Origin: Marinimicrobium sp050113635
Lineage (GTDB): Bacteria; Pseudomonadota; Gammaproteobacteria; Pseudomonadales; Cellvibrionaceae
Direction of reading: 5' to 3'
Assembly (NCBI RefSeq): GCF_050113635.1
Contig: NZ_JBNJLT010000001.1
Location: forward strand, 372,001 to 436,000
Length of the DNA stretch: 64,000 nt
This document shows, piece by piece, positions 1 through 8,434 of this stretch. Each line of letters starts with the position of its first letter. Position 1 is the stretch's first letter. Below the pieces are notes generated by a model. The model saw nothing but the letters and a program-made list of their open reading frames with translations. It was not told the DNA's origin and made no database searches. A program made the translations under genes and the position numbers.

Positions 1-265
1 CCAACTGATACGGTGCGGTGAAGTCATTGATACTGGTGGGATCCACCTCAACAGACATGCGCTCATCGATGGTAACGCCCACCCCCATACAGCGCAGCAG
101 CGCCAGCATGGTGGTAATATCGTTCAGGTGCGGCATGTTGCACACATGCACCGGACCATCCGCGAGCAAGGTGGCCGCCAAAATCGGCAGCGCGGAGTTC
201 TTCGAGCCGGAAATCCGAATCTCACCATTGAGCGGCGGGCCGCTCTGAATTTGCAATTTATCCAT
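1..265 (-). CDS. murA: UDP-N-acetylglucosamine 1-carboxyvinyltransferase, N-terminal part (cut by window edge)
   Basis: MurA transfers enolpyruvate from PEP to UDP-GlcNAc, the first committed step of peptidoglycan synthesis in the cytoplasm. Only the first 88 codons are present; the rest lies beyond the left edge. The start ATG is at 265-263. The translation begins MDKLQIQSGPLNGEIRISGS and continues into KNSALPILAA, the conserved N-terminal segment holding the UDP-GlcNAc/PEP-binding lysine of the family. It lies 54 bp downstream of ibaG on the same strand, the usual gammaproteobacterial order ibaG-murA, which supports the call despite truncation. The catalytic Cys loop is not in the window. 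Confidence 0.93.
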   Translation of the reverse strand, partial: MDKLQIQSGPPLNGEIRISGSKNSALPILAATLLADGPVHVCNMPHLNDITTMLALLRCMGVGVTIDERMSVEVDPTSINDFTAPYQL

Positions 266-319
266 TAGAAAGCCAACTGTGTCAGCCGCTGCGCGTCAGC
301 GGGAAATGGGGACAACGGG

Positions 320-562
320 TCACGCCTGCTGTTGTTGCCACTCTTCCGGCGTAAGAGTCTTCATGTGCACCGCGTGGATGGTTCCTTGGGCGATGCTTTC
401 CGAGAGCGCGGCGTAGACCATTTGTTGCTTTTTGACGGGGCTCATACCGACAAAAGCCGGGCTCACCACCAGCAAATTGATGTGACTCCCATCAATGCCC
501 ACTTGAACGTGGCTGTCGGGCACGTGAGCTTCCACCAACTGTTTAATTTGATCGGGTTGCAT
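320..562 (-). CDS. ibaG: BolA/IbaG family iron-sulfur metabolism protein
   Basis: An 80-residue BolA-fold protein. Family members partner with monothiol glutaredoxins to bind or deliver [2Fe-2S] clusters; IbaG (YrbA) is linked to acid stress. The sequence shows the typical short alpha-beta layout, with a central HINLLVVSPAF strand, a VKKQQMVYAAL helix and an AVHMKTLTPEEW C-terminus. Length matches the family (about 80-90 aa). It sits immediately upstream of murA, its normal place. The likely partner grxD is encoded about 12.4 kb away in this window (12975-13298). ATG start at 562. Confidence 0.9.
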   Translation of the reverse strand: MQPDQIKQLVEAHVPDSHVQVGIDGSHINLLVVSPAFVGMSPVKKQQMVYAALSESIAQGTIHAVHMKTLTPEEWQQQQA

Positions 563-639
563 AATCCATCCGGTTAGAGTGAAAAATCAGGGGGAATCTT
601 ACCTGATTGCGTCGACCACCGCATCCCGCAACGGCTCCT

Positions 640-673
640 CAAACAACAATGCCGCCACCTTGCGGCGACGGCA
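640..673 (-). terminator. Hairpin downstream of mlaC
   Basis: Inverted repeat of 10 bp (650-659 with 664-673, two G-U pairs in the RNA, 4-nt loop). On the minus strand it is followed by the T-rich tract TTGTTGTTTG. It lies 27 bp after the mlaC stop and 78 bp before the ibaG start, so it may partly separate mlaC transcription from ibaG-murA. Confidence 0.5.
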
Positions 674-699
674 TTGCCAACCTCACCAGGAGTGGGCTT

Positions 700-1341
700 T
701 TACATTTCGTCGAGCCAGGTATCGATCACCTTGTCGATATTGCCGCCCTGGGTTTTCACCGCCTGACTGAACTGACTGCGGAACGAACGCCCAAGGTTAA
801 CGCCATCCAACACCAGATTGATCAATTTCCATTCTCCAGAGCGGTTTTTTGCCATGGTGTAGGACAACCGATATGTGGAGCCATCGTGTTTCACTTCCTG
901 ATGAACGCTGACGCGGCGCTCATCTTTCACGCCCTCACCCGGTGGCTGAATACGGATATCGCTATCGGCGTAGCTGGCGATGCCTTTCGCATAAGTCGTC
1001 ACCAGTCCGCTTTTAAAGACCTCAGCAAAACGCTCCACTTGCTCTTCAGAAGCCTCGGAACGATGAGAACCCATCACGGCTTTCGCGATAAACGGGAAAT
1101 CCACGACCGGTTCGAGCAATGCCTGGACCTCAGAGTAATACTCTTCGGTATTCAGATCACCGTTGTTGTACTGGCCCACCACATCAAACATCACGTCAGT
1201 GACTTTTTCAATCAGCTCATGAGGCGTTTCCTGCTTGGGGTCAACTGTTTCCGCCGCACGGACGCCAGAGGCCACCAGGGTTGCCAGAAGCAGCACGCCC
1301 GCCAGGCGCAATACCGCTTTGGTCGAATTCAACATTGCCAT
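700..1341 (-). CDS. mlaC: MlaC-like phospholipid-binding periplasmic protein
   Basis: MlaC is the periplasmic shuttle that carries phospholipid between the MlaA-porin complex and the inner-membrane MlaFEDB ABC transporter. The 213-aa product starts with a Sec signal peptide (hydrophobic core LRLAGVLLLATLVASG, cleavage after VRA). The mature part shows Mla/Ttg2D features: an N-terminal helix HELIEKVTDVMFD, a central VDFPFIAKAVMGSH segment and a C-terminal WKLINLVLDGVNLG stretch. ATG at 1341 has an AAGGA ribosome site upstream. Genes for MlaF, E, D and B, normally just upstream or downstream, are absent here: the next gene upstream is kdsD on the other strand. Confidence 0.88.
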   Translation of the reverse strand: MAMLNSTKAVLRLAGVLLLATLVASGVRAAETVDPKQETPHELIEKVTDVMFDVVGQYNNGDLNTEEYYSEVQALLEPVVDFPFIAKAVMGSHRSEASEEQVERFAEVFKSGLVTTYAKGIASYADSDIRIQPPGEGVKDERRVSVHQEVKHDGSTYRLSYTMAKNRSGEWKLINLVLDGVNLGRSFRSQFSQAVKTQGGNIDKVIDTWLDEM

Positions 1342-1657
1342 AAATAAGATTCCTTACAGAAATTTGCGTCCAAAGGACAGCTCACCCAACAGCCGAATGC
1401 GGATACCACTTCTCTCTCTCTATCCTACTATCCTATCTCTCTACCTCTCTAGATAGATATATAAGCTCAGTATGCTATGCCGCATCGCCCCAACCAGGTG
1501 GCAGCCGATAACACCTTATAATACCATTGCCTGCCTCATCGACCTACTGTACGACCGTAAAAGAGTGTTAGCGTTCCCCGCACCTATGGCACCATTCGTC
1601 AACCCAGGACCAAGCCCGTATAATGCAGGCTTTCACTCAGCCGGACCGCGTGGCCTC
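1342..1657. other. Divergent intergenic region between mlaC and kdsD
   Basis: No supported gene. From about 1409 to 1462 the plus strand is a C/T-rich low-complexity tract (CTCTCTC, repeated TATCCTA and CTATCT words) ending in an AT-rich GATAGATATATA. A plus-strand promoter for kdsD lies near 1595-1624. In most relatives mlaF, mlaE and mlaD would lie on the minus strand at this place. Confidence 0.6.
1595..1624 (+). promoter_or_regulatory. Sigma-70-type promoter of kdsD
   Basis: The -10 hexamer TATAAT (1619-1624) is a perfect consensus match. The -35 candidate TTCGTC (1595-1600) is weak but correctly spaced (18 bp). It would start transcription about 27 bp before the kdsD ATG and serve the kdsD-kdsC-lptCAB run. 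Confidence 0.6.
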
Positions 1658-2629
1658 ATGACCGACTTCGACTTCATTCAATCCGGGCAGCGTACTGTCG
1701 ATATCGAACAACAAGCGGTATCCAGCCTGCGAGCCCGAATTGACCAGCGCTTTGAGCGCGCTTGCGAACTACTGTTACAGGTGCGCGGAAGGGTAATTGT
1801 CACCGGCATGGGCAAATCCGGCCATATTGGCAAGAAAATAGCAGCAACGCTCGCCAGCACCGGCACACCCGCCTTTTTTGTGCATCCCGGCGAAGCAAGC
1901 CATGGCGACCTCGGCATGATCACACGGGAAGATGCGGTTATCGCGATCTCCTACTCAGGCAATTCCGACGAAATCATTACCTTGCTGCCCCTGCTCAAAC
2001 GTCTTGGTGTGCCGATTATCAGCATGACCGGCGCGCCCCACTCCGCGCTCGCCCAGGAGGCGGCGGTGGACCTGGATATTAGTGTGGCCACCGAGGCCTG
2101 CCCGCTCGCCCTGGCTCCCACGGCCAGCACCACCGCCACTCTCGTGGTTGGCGACGCACTGGCCATTGCCTTGCTGGAAGCCCGGGGGTTCACCGCCGAG
2201 GATTTCGCTTTTTCTCACCCCGGCGGGACTCTGGGCCGCAAGCTGTTGTTGCGCGTACAGGACATTATGCACCGCGGCGATGCGATTCCCCGCGTCACGC
2301 CCGGCACCAGTCTCTCCGACGCGTTGCTGGAAATGACCCGCAAAGGCTTCGGTATGACGACGGTAGTGAACGAGCAGGATCAACTGCAAGGCATTTATAC
2401 CGACGGTGATCTGCGCCGCAGCATTGACCGGGGCTCCGAACTCACAGGGGCCATCATCGGGGATCTGATGAGCCCGCGCCCAAAAACCATCGATGCCCAA
2501 ACCCTGGCGGCAGAAGCCCTCAAAATCATGGAAGACAACAAAATCACGGCACTGATCGTCAGTGACGAACAAAGCCGCCCCCTGGGAGTCGTACATATGC
2601 ATGATATTCTGCGCGCCGGCATCTTTTAA
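1658..2629 (+). CDS. kdsD: Arabinose-5-phosphate isomerase
   Basis: KdsD converts ribulose 5-phosphate to arabinose 5-phosphate, the first step toward Kdo for lipopolysaccharide. The 323-aa product (E. coli 328) has an N-terminal SIS domain (about 40-175) with VTGMGKSGHIGKKIAATLAS and a HPGEASHGDLGMI loop, then two CBS modules (about 205-320) including GIYTDGDLRR. The reading frame is open back to 1472, but the ATG at 1658 is chosen: it lies just after a TATAAT promoter and begins MTDFDFIQSG as in orthologues. First gene of the Kdo/Lpt cluster. Confidence 0.93.
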   Translation: MTDFDFIQSGQRTVDIEQQAVSSLRARIDQRFERACELLLQVRGRVIVTGMGKSGHIGKKIAATLASTGTPAFFVHPGEASHGDLGMITREDAVIAISYSGNSDEIITLLPLLKRLGVPIISMTGAPHSALAQEAAVDLDISVATEACPLALAPTASTTATLVVGDALAIALLEARGFTAEDFAFSHPGGTLGRKLLLRVQDIMHRGDAIPRVTPGTSLSDALLEMTRKGFGMTTVVNEQDQLQGIYTDGDLRRSIDRGSELTGAIIGDLMSPRPKTIDAQTLAAEALKIMEDNKITALIVSDEQSRPLGVVHMHDILRAGIF

Positions 2630-2679
2630 GCATTCATCCGGCAGACCACCAATGACACCAAACCGACAACGGACAGCCC

Positions 2680-3282
2680 ATGGCCCCCATGCTCAACACG
2701 CCTGATTCCACCTTTGCCGAACGTGCAAAGCGCCTGTCACTGTTATTGCTTGACGTAGACGGGGTAATGACCGATGGCCGTCTGTATTTCAGCGAAGACG
2801 GCCAGGAGAGCAAGGCTTTCAGCGTTCTGGATGGGCTGGGCATTAAATTACTGCAGCGCGCTGGAATACGTGTCGGGCTGATCAGTGGCCGCCAAACCAA
2901 TCTGGTCGTGCGCCGCGCCCGCGCACTGGGGCTGGATCCCATCATCCAAGGGCGGGAGGACAAGTGGGAGGCGCTCTGCGAGTGGCAGTCAACGCCGGGC
3001 CAATCGTCCTCCGAACCCGCCATACCGCTGGACAATATCGGCTTTATGGGCGACGACTGGCCCGACCTGACCATTATGACCCGCGTCGGCCTGGCATTGA
3101 CTCCGGCCAACGCCCACCCCGACGTCGCCTCACGCGCCCACTGGCAGAGCAAAAACCGAGGCGGTGAAGGTGCCGTACGCGAAGCCTGCGATGCTATTCT
3201 CAAGGCTCGCCACGAGTACGATCAGCTCCTCTCGGCTTACCTGGCACCGGATGCGGCCACCCGCCACCACGGGGAATCCTGA
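2680..3282 (+). CDS. kdsC: 3-deoxy-D-manno-octulosonate-8-phosphate phosphatase
   Basis: KdsC removes phosphate from Kdo-8-phosphate to give free Kdo. The 200-aa protein is a C0-type HAD phosphatase without a cap: motif I is LLLDVDGVMTDG (Asp25 nucleophile, Asp27), motif II LISGR, and motif IV GDDWPD. It lies 50 bp after kdsD, and its stop is one base from the lptC ATG, so translation of the two is probably coupled. A short insertion (about 108-120) interrupts the usually more compact C-terminal half. Confidence 0.93.
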   Translation: MAPMLNTPDSTFAERAKRLSLLLLDVDGVMTDGRLYFSEDGQESKAFSVLDGLGIKLLQRAGIRVGLISGRQTNLVVRRARALGLDPIIQGREDKWEALCEWQSTPGQSSSEPAIPLDNIGFMGDDWPDLTIMTRVGLALTPANAHPDVASRAHWQSKNRGGEGAVREACDAILKARHEYDQLLSAYLAPDAATRHHGES

Positions 3283-3283
3283 T

Positions 3284-3886
3284 ATGTGGAGTGACATGTG
3301 GAGAAAGCCCCGTACCTGGATCGGTTTATTTTTGCTAGTGGCACTGGCCGCGCTCTGGGACTACTCCCCCAAAGACCTGATGCGCGACCCGGCGCCAGAG
3401 GAAACACGTGCCCACTATCCACAGGCCTATATCATCCGCGCGAACACTCACCGTTACGATACCGAGGGCCAGCTGCATTACCATTTGCTCAGCGCCCGGG
3501 TGGACCATTTCCAACGAATCCCTGGCCAGGCCAGCCCCCAGGACTATTCGCTCTTTCTCACCCCCAGGCTGACGCTGCACGGGGAATCGCCTCAGCCATG
3601 GAACCTGAACGCCAACCTTGGACGCAGTGATGCCACAGGTGACAAAATTCGTCTAACGGGTGAAGTCCACCTCTGGCAGCAGGCGCAAGCGGGCACCACA
3701 GAGCTTAATACCCCTGAGTTACTGATTGAGCCAAACCGACAATACGCCGAAACCGACAAAACTGTTAATATGCGCTCCCCTCGAGGACGCCAGGAGGCGG
3801 TGGGCATGCAGGCCGACCTCGGCAACGACATTATTGAACTGCTATCGGAGGTGCGAGGCATCCATGAACCGCCCAACTCGAACTGA
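3284..3886 (+). CDS. lptC: LPS export protein LptC
   Basis: LptC is the single-pass inner-membrane protein that receives LPS from LptB2FG and hands it to LptA. The 200-aa product has one N-terminal membrane segment (about residues 9-24, TWIGLFLLVALAALWDY) and a periplasmic beta-jellyroll (about 45-195), including the late segment YAETDKTVNMRSPRG that is typical of the LptC fold. ATG at 3284 follows the kdsC stop by one base. The 3' end overlaps the lptA start by 23 bp, the classical lptC-lptA overlap. Confidence 0.9.
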   Translation: MWSDMWRKPRTWIGLFLLVALAALWDYSPKDLMRDPAPEETRAHYPQAYIIRANTHRYDTEGQLHYHLLSARVDHFQRIPGQASPQDYSLFLTPRLTLHGESPQPWNLNANLGRSDATGDKIRLTGEVHLWQQAQAGTTELNTPELLIEPNRQYAETDKTVNMRSPRGRQEAVGMQADLGNDIIELLSEVRGIHEPPNSN

Positions 3887-4448
3887 TTCCCAGGCGTGGG
3901 CGAGACGAGCCTACGCAGCGTTATCCAACCTCAAACTTCTGCCACTGCTGTCAGTGACGGCCATATCACTGCTGGCGACACCGTTCGCTCAGGCATTGCC
4001 CGATGACCAGAACCAGCCCATTCACATCGAATCCAATCGCGCGCAGCGCGACGGGCAAAAGGGGTTAATGATCTATGAAGGCGACGTACGTCTACGCCAG
4101 GGCAGCCTGAAAATTCGCGCCGAGAAACTGACCGTACATACCGACACCACCAATCAGGTGCAGCGCGTGGTGGCCGAAGGCGGTCCCGCCTATTTCGAGC
4201 AACAACCTGAAGCGGGCGATGCCCCCATCGCGGCCGAAGCCAACACCATTGATTACCACGTCAGCGAGGAACAGCTCAAGCTGATCACCAATGCCTGGCT
4301 GGAACAGGGAACGGCGACCATGAGCGGCAATCGCATCGATTACAACATGGCCACCGAATTACTGAACGCCGAGGGAGACTCCGAGTCTGACCGCCCGCGC
4401 ATCGAGATGGTGCTGCCTCCACAGAATCAATCATCGCCACAGGATTGA
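3864..4448 (+). CDS. lptA: LPS transport periplasmic protein LptA
   Basis: LptA forms the periplasmic bridge of the LPS transport machine. The 194-aa product has an N-terminal hydrophobic signal segment (about 25-45) ending in PFAQA and an OstA/LptA beta-jellyroll with IHIESNRAQRDGQKG, MIYEGDVRLRQGSLKIRAEKL and a terminal ATMSGNRIDYNM strand. ATG at 3864 lies inside lptC. lptB begins 3 bp after its stop. The N-region before the signal core is longer than usual (about 25 residues), so an internal start cannot be excluded. Confidence 0.9.
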   Translation: MNRPTRTDSQAWARRAYAALSNLKLLPLLSVTAISLLATPFAQALPDDQNQPIHIESNRAQRDGQKGLMIYEGDVRLRQGSLKIRAEKLTVHTDTTNQVQRVVAEGGPAYFEQQPEAGDAPIAAEANTIDYHVSEEQLKLITNAWLEQGTATMSGNRIDYNMATELLNAEGDSESDRPRIEMVLPPQNQSSPQD

Positions 4449-4451
4449 GCC

Positions 4452-5177
4452 ATGCCCAGCCTGCACGCCCTGAACCTGGCCAAAAGCTACAAAACCCGCA
4501 AAGTCGTGCTCGACGTCTCCCTATCGGTCACTACTGGCCAAATCGTCGGCCTCCTGGGACCGAACGGCGCTGGCAAGACCACGTGTTTTTATATGATTGC
4601 CGGCCTGGTGGCGGCCAACCGTGGTCGCGTGTTAATCGATGAACGCGATATCACACACCTGCCGATCCATGGCCGGGCGCGGGCGGGTATTGGCTACTTA
4701 CCTCAAGAGGCATCGGTATTTCGCAAGCTGACCGTCGCCGACAACATTATGGCCATTCTGGAAACCCGCCGGGAGCTCAATCGCAAGCAGCGGCTGTCCA
4801 AGCTCGAGTCCCTGCTGCAGGAGTTCCACATCACCCATATCAAGGACAGCCTGGGGATGTCCCTCTCCGGCGGGGAGCGCCGGAGGGTGGAAATTGCGCG
4901 CGCACTGGCCACGGAACCGCAATTTATCCTGCTGGATGAACCCTTTGCGGGCGTTGACCCGATTTCCGTGACCGATATCAAGCAGATTGTCCGGCACTTG
5001 AGAGATCGGGGTATCGGGGTTTTAATCACCGACCACAATGTTCGTGAAACCCTCGATATCTGCGAGAAAGCCTATATTGTCAGCGAAGGCCATATTATTT
5101 CCGAGGGCGACCCGCAGACCGTTCTGGCCAATGATAAAGTGCGGGAAGTGTACCTCGGGGAACACTTTACCCTGTGA
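4452..5177 (+). CDS. lptB: LPS export ABC transporter ATP-binding protein
   Basis: LptB is the ATPase dimer that powers LPS extraction by LptFG. The 241-aa product has Walker A GPNGAGKTT (36-44), signature LSGGERRRVEIARAL, Walker B FILLDEPFAGVD and the switch His in LITDHNVRETL. Length is the same as E. coli LptB. Its start is 3 bp after the lptA stop, so kdsD-kdsC-lptC-lptA-lptB forms one tightly packed unit. lptF and lptG are not in this window. Confidence 0.96.
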   Translation: MPSLHALNLAKSYKTRKVVLDVSLSVTTGQIVGLLGPNGAGKTTCFYMIAGLVAANRGRVLIDERDITHLPIHGRARAGIGYLPQEASVFRKLTVADNIMAILETRRELNRKQRLSKLESLLQEFHITHIKDSLGMSLSGGERRRVEIARALATEPQFILLDEPFAGVDPISVTDIKQIVRHLRDRGIGVLITDHNVRETLDICEKAYIVSEGHIISEGDPQTVLANDKVREVYLGEHFTL

Positions 5178-5359
5178 GTTGACACCCATATTCACCGGCT
5201 TATGGCCATCCCAGCCGCTTGACAAAGCCGACTTTATGCGCCTCAGGCACAAAGATTGCTTAAAAACACCCTGAGGTTATTGCTTCGCGGCTTTGAGCTG
5301 ACTAAACTCTGGAAAAACCTGACCATTTCGCGTCAACCGGGGTTTCAAGCAGCATACCC

Positions 5360-6892
5360 ATGAAACAATCCTTACAGCTCAAACTCGGCCAACAACTGAC
5401 CATGACGCCCCAGCTGCAACAGGCCATTCGCCTGCTGCAGCTGTCCACGCTGGATCTACAACAAGAGATCCAGGAGGCGCTCGACTCCAACCCCATGCTG
5501 GAAGTCGAGGAAAACCACGACGGAGGCCACGAGGACAGCGCCGAACAGAAGAGCAATGATGACCGCGAGTCGGACGCCCGCGCCGGGCGAGACGACGCCG
5601 ATGGGACCGAACGCACTGTCAGCGCCACCGATGAGGGGAACGACAGTCCGCCAACGGATAGCGAATGGAGCGACGAAATACCCAACGATCTCCCAGTGGA
5701 TACCAGCTGGGACGACGTTTACCAATCCGCCCCCACCAGCGCCAGCAACTACGAGGGCGACGACCACAGCGATTACGACAGCCGCCGCGGTACCACAGAC
5801 TCGCTCTACGATCATTTGATGTGGCAGTTAAACCTGACCCCCATGTCGGACCGGGACCGGGTCATTGCCCTCACGCTCATTGATGCAGTGGAGCCAAGCG
5901 GCATGCTCTCCACCAGCCTCGACGAAATCTACGAAGGCCTGAAGGAAGACTGGGACGAGCTGGAGTTTGATGAGCTCGTTGCCGTGCAACACCGGTTGCA
6001 GCAATTTGACCCCTGTGGGGTCGCCAGCCAGAACCTGTCGGAATGCCTGCTGGTGCAATTGCAGCAATTTGACAAAAGCACACCGCACCTTGAAGCCGCC
6101 AAGACCATTGTCCGCCAATACCTCCCCCAGCTTGGCGGCCGCGATTATCGCCAGTTGATGCGGCGCACCCGACTGAAAGAGCATGAACTCCGCGATACCA
6201 TTGCCTTGATTCAGAGCCTGAACCCTCGTCCGGGCGATCAAATTGCCAGCGGAGAGGTAGAGTACGTGGTGCCCGATGTCTTCGTGGAAAAGCGCGAAGG
6301 TCGTTGGATGGTAGAACTGAATCCGGATATCGCGCCGCGCCTGCGAATTAATACCGACTACGCCTCCATGGTCAAGCGCGCCGACTCCAGCACCGACAAT
6401 ACCTTTTTGAAAGACAACCTTCAGGAAGCCCGCTGGTTCCTGAAAAGCCTGCAAAGCCGCAATGAGACGCTCCTGAAAGTCGCCAGTTGCATTGTGGAAA
6501 AGCAGCGCGGCTTTCTGGAAAGCGGCGCCGAAGCCATGCGCCCTCTGGTACTGCATGACATCGCAGAACTGGTAGACATGCACGAGTCCACCATTTCCCG
6601 GGTGACCACCCAAAAGTACATGCACACGCCCCAGGGCATCTTCGAGTTAAAATATTTTTTCTCCAGTCACGTGAGCACCGAGTCCGGTGGCGAATGTTCC
6701 TCCACCGCCATACGGGCGATCATCAGGAAACTCGTCGCCTCGGAAGCCCCCCAGAAACCGTTGAGCGACAGTAAAATTACGGCGCTGCTGGCTGATCAGG
6801 GCATTAAAGTGGCCCGGCGCACCATTGCCAAATACCGTGAGTCACTTGGCATTCCGCCATCGAACGAGCGCAAATCACTGGGCCCAGCCTAA
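5360..6892 (+). CDS. rpoN: RNA polymerase sigma-54 factor
   Basis: Sigma-54 directs RNA polymerase to -24/-12 promoters that need enhancer-binding ATPases. The 510-aa protein has the Gln/Leu-rich region I (LGQQLTMTPQLQQAIRLLQL at about 9-28), a long acidic region II (about 48-150), the core-binding domain, the helix-turn-helix around HESTISRVTTQKYM, and the RpoN box ARRTIAKYRE at 485-494. It lies 182 bp after lptB. Region II is unusually rich in Asp, Ser and Glu and somewhat longer than in E. coli (477 aa total). Confidence 0.97.
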   Translation: MKQSLQLKLGQQLTMTPQLQQAIRLLQLSTLDLQQEIQEALDSNPMLEVEENHDGGHEDSAEQKSNDDRESDARAGRDDADGTERTVSATDEGNDSPPTDSEWSDEIPNDLPVDTSWDDVYQSAPTSASNYEGDDHSDYDSRRGTTDSLYDHLMWQLNLTPMSDRDRVIALTLIDAVEPSGMLSTSLDEIYEGLKEDWDELEFDELVAVQHRLQQFDPCGVASQNLSECLLVQLQQFDKSTPHLEAAKTIVRQYLPQLGGRDYRQLMRRTRLKEHELRDTIALIQSLNPRPGDQIASGEVEYVVPDVFVEKREGRWMVELNPDIAPRLRINTDYASMVKRADSSTDNTFLKDNLQEARWFLKSLQSRNETLLKVASCIVEKQRGFLESGAEAMRPLVLHDIAELVDMHESTISRVTTQKYMHTPQGIFELKYFFSSHVSTESGGECSSTAIRAIIRKLVASEAPQKPLSDSKITALLADQGIKVARRTIAKYRESLGIPPSNERKSLGPA

Positions 6893-7047
6893 AGCCGGCA
6901 ACAGCAGGGTGACGCCACAGGGCTCGCACTGCTATGCTTACAGCTGCGAAACAGCGGCCCATCGCCGAACTGCGCCGCCCTGGGTGGACAAGCTTGCTTG
7001 CCATTTGATCCAACACAACGAGAAGTGATTCAGCCATCGCTAGTTCT

Positions 7048-7509
7048 ATGGATATCAAAACCATTCTCAGCCCATCCCGCACACTGTGCGGTATTGAGGG
7101 GGTCAGCAAAAAACGCGCCCTGGAAATCCTCGCCAACACGATTGCAGAGGATGTGCCCGCCATTGATGCCGACGATCTTTTCCGACGACTAGTGGCTCGC
7201 GAAAGACTTGGTTCCACCGGCATTGGCCACGGCATTGCCATCCCACACTGTCGGGTAAGCCACTGCGACCGAACCATCGGCGCGCTGATCACGCTCAAAG
7301 AACCCATTAACTTCGATGCCATTGATTCCGAGCCCGTGGACGTTCTATTCGCTATGCTCGTACCCGAAAACGCCCACGGGGAGCACCTGCAGACACTCGC
7401 GTCGCTGGCCAGCCTGCTGAACGAAGCGGATTTTCGGACCCGGCTGCGCGAAGCCGACGGCAACGAGGCTCTTTATCAAGCCGCCACCAACGAGGTGGCC
7501 GCCACCTGA
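7048..7509 (+). CDS. ptsN: PTS IIA-like nitrogen regulatory protein PtsN
   Basis: PtsN (EIIA-Ntr) ends the nitrogen phosphotransfer chain PtsP-PtsO-PtsN and regulates potassium transport and other targets by protein contact. The 153-aa protein has the EIIA fold, with phosphoacceptor His67 in STGIGHGIAIPH and the segment FDAIDSEPVDVLFAMLVP. The gene normally between rpoN and ptsN, hpf, is missing: only 155 bp separate them and no Hpf-like reading frame is present. No clear Shine-Dalgarno is visible before the ATG. Confidence 0.94.
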   Translation: MDIKTILSPSRTLCGIEGVSKKRALEILANTIAEDVPAIDADDLFRRLVARERLGSTGIGHGIAIPHCRVSHCDRTIGALITLKEPINFDAIDSEPVDVLFAMLVPENAHGEHLQTLASLASLLNEADFRTRLREADGNEALYQAATNEVAAT

Positions 7510-7558
7510 GCCCCAACCGGTCCGGTGTTGGACACCGGCTTTCAGGAACGCCAGCGTT

Positions 7559-8431
7559 ATGCAATTGATCATCGTCAGTGGCCTGTCCGGCTCCGGTAAA
7601 AGCACGGCTTTGCATGTGCTGGAGGACGTCGGCTACAACTGCATCGACAACCTGCCCGTCAGTCTGCTGCCGGCACTGGTCGCCCAGACTCAGGTACACA
7701 GAGAGTCCGACGATCAGAAGTTCGCCATTGGGATTGATGTCCGCAACGCCTGGCAGGATCTGAATATTTTCCCTGAGATGATCAATACCCTGAAAGAGGC
7801 ACACATTCCCATTCACGTGCTCTTTCTGGATACGGGCGTGCCGGTGCTCATGCAGCGCTTTAGCGAAACCCGGCGTAAACACCCGCTGAGCAGCCGGGAC
7901 ACCAACCTGCACGAAGCCATCCGCGAGGAACAAAAGCTACTGGAGCCCATTCGGGACACGGCGGACCAAGTGCTGGACACCAGCCACCTCAACCTGCACG
8001 AACTCAGGGATCTGGTCAAAGACCGGGTCGTCGGTCGCCACGATGCTTCCATGGCCATTCAGTTCGAGTCCTTTGGCTTCAAGCATGGTGTGCCCGCCAA
8101 CGCCGATCTGGTGTTCGACGCCCGCTGCCTGCCCAACCCGCACTGGAAGCCCAATCTCCGCCCGCAAACCGGGCAGGATGCCGACGTGGTTGCCTTTCTG
8201 GATGGCGAAGAGAAAGTGCAGGCGATGTATCACGATATTGAACAGTTTCTGACACGGTGGCTGCCCCATTACCACGCCAACAGCCGTAGCTACATCACCA
8301 TTGCCGTTGGCTGTACCGGCGGCCAGCACCGCTCCGTCTATCTGGCGGAACGACTGCAGAAACACTTTACCCGGCTCTATGACAACGTCCTGGTCCGCCA
8401 CCGGGAACTCAGCACAGCGGAATCTCATTGA
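7559..8431 (+). CDS. rapZ: RNase adapter protein RapZ
   Basis: RapZ binds small RNAs and, in enterobacteria, guides RNase E to the GlmZ sRNA to tune glucosamine-6-phosphate synthase. The 290-aa protein has Walker A GLSGSGKST (8-16), a Walker B-like IGIDVRN, and the C-terminal RNA-binding domain with IAVGCTGGQHRSVYLAERL. Placement between ptsN and ptsO is conserved across gammaproteobacteria. Its stop is 3 bp from the ptsO start. Confidence 0.96.
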   Translation: MQLIIVSGLSGSGKSTALHVLEDVGYNCIDNLPVSLLPALVAQTQVHRESDDQKFAIGIDVRNAWQDLNIFPEMINTLKEAHIPIHVLFLDTGVPVLMQRFSETRRKHPLSSRDTNLHEAIREEQKLLEPIRDTADQVLDTSHLNLHELRDLVKDRVVGRHDASMAIQFESFGFKHGVPANADLVFDARCLPNPHWKPNLRPQTGQDADVVAFLDGEEKVQAMYHDIEQFLTRWLPHYHANSRSYITIAVGCTGGQHRSVYLAERLQKHFTRLYDNVLVRHRELSTAESH

Positions 8432-8434
8432 GCC

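Noticed and set aside
620..699. A short minus-strand stretch after mlaC that translates to KVAALLFEEPLRDAVVDAIR, like the end of a protein (possible mlaB remnant)
   Set aside because: No start codon and no match to a STAS domain that I can recall; it is too short to call a pseudogene.
5179..5247. TTGACA hexamers between lptB and rpoN as a promoter
   Set aside because: No acceptable -10 at 16-18 bp from either copy.
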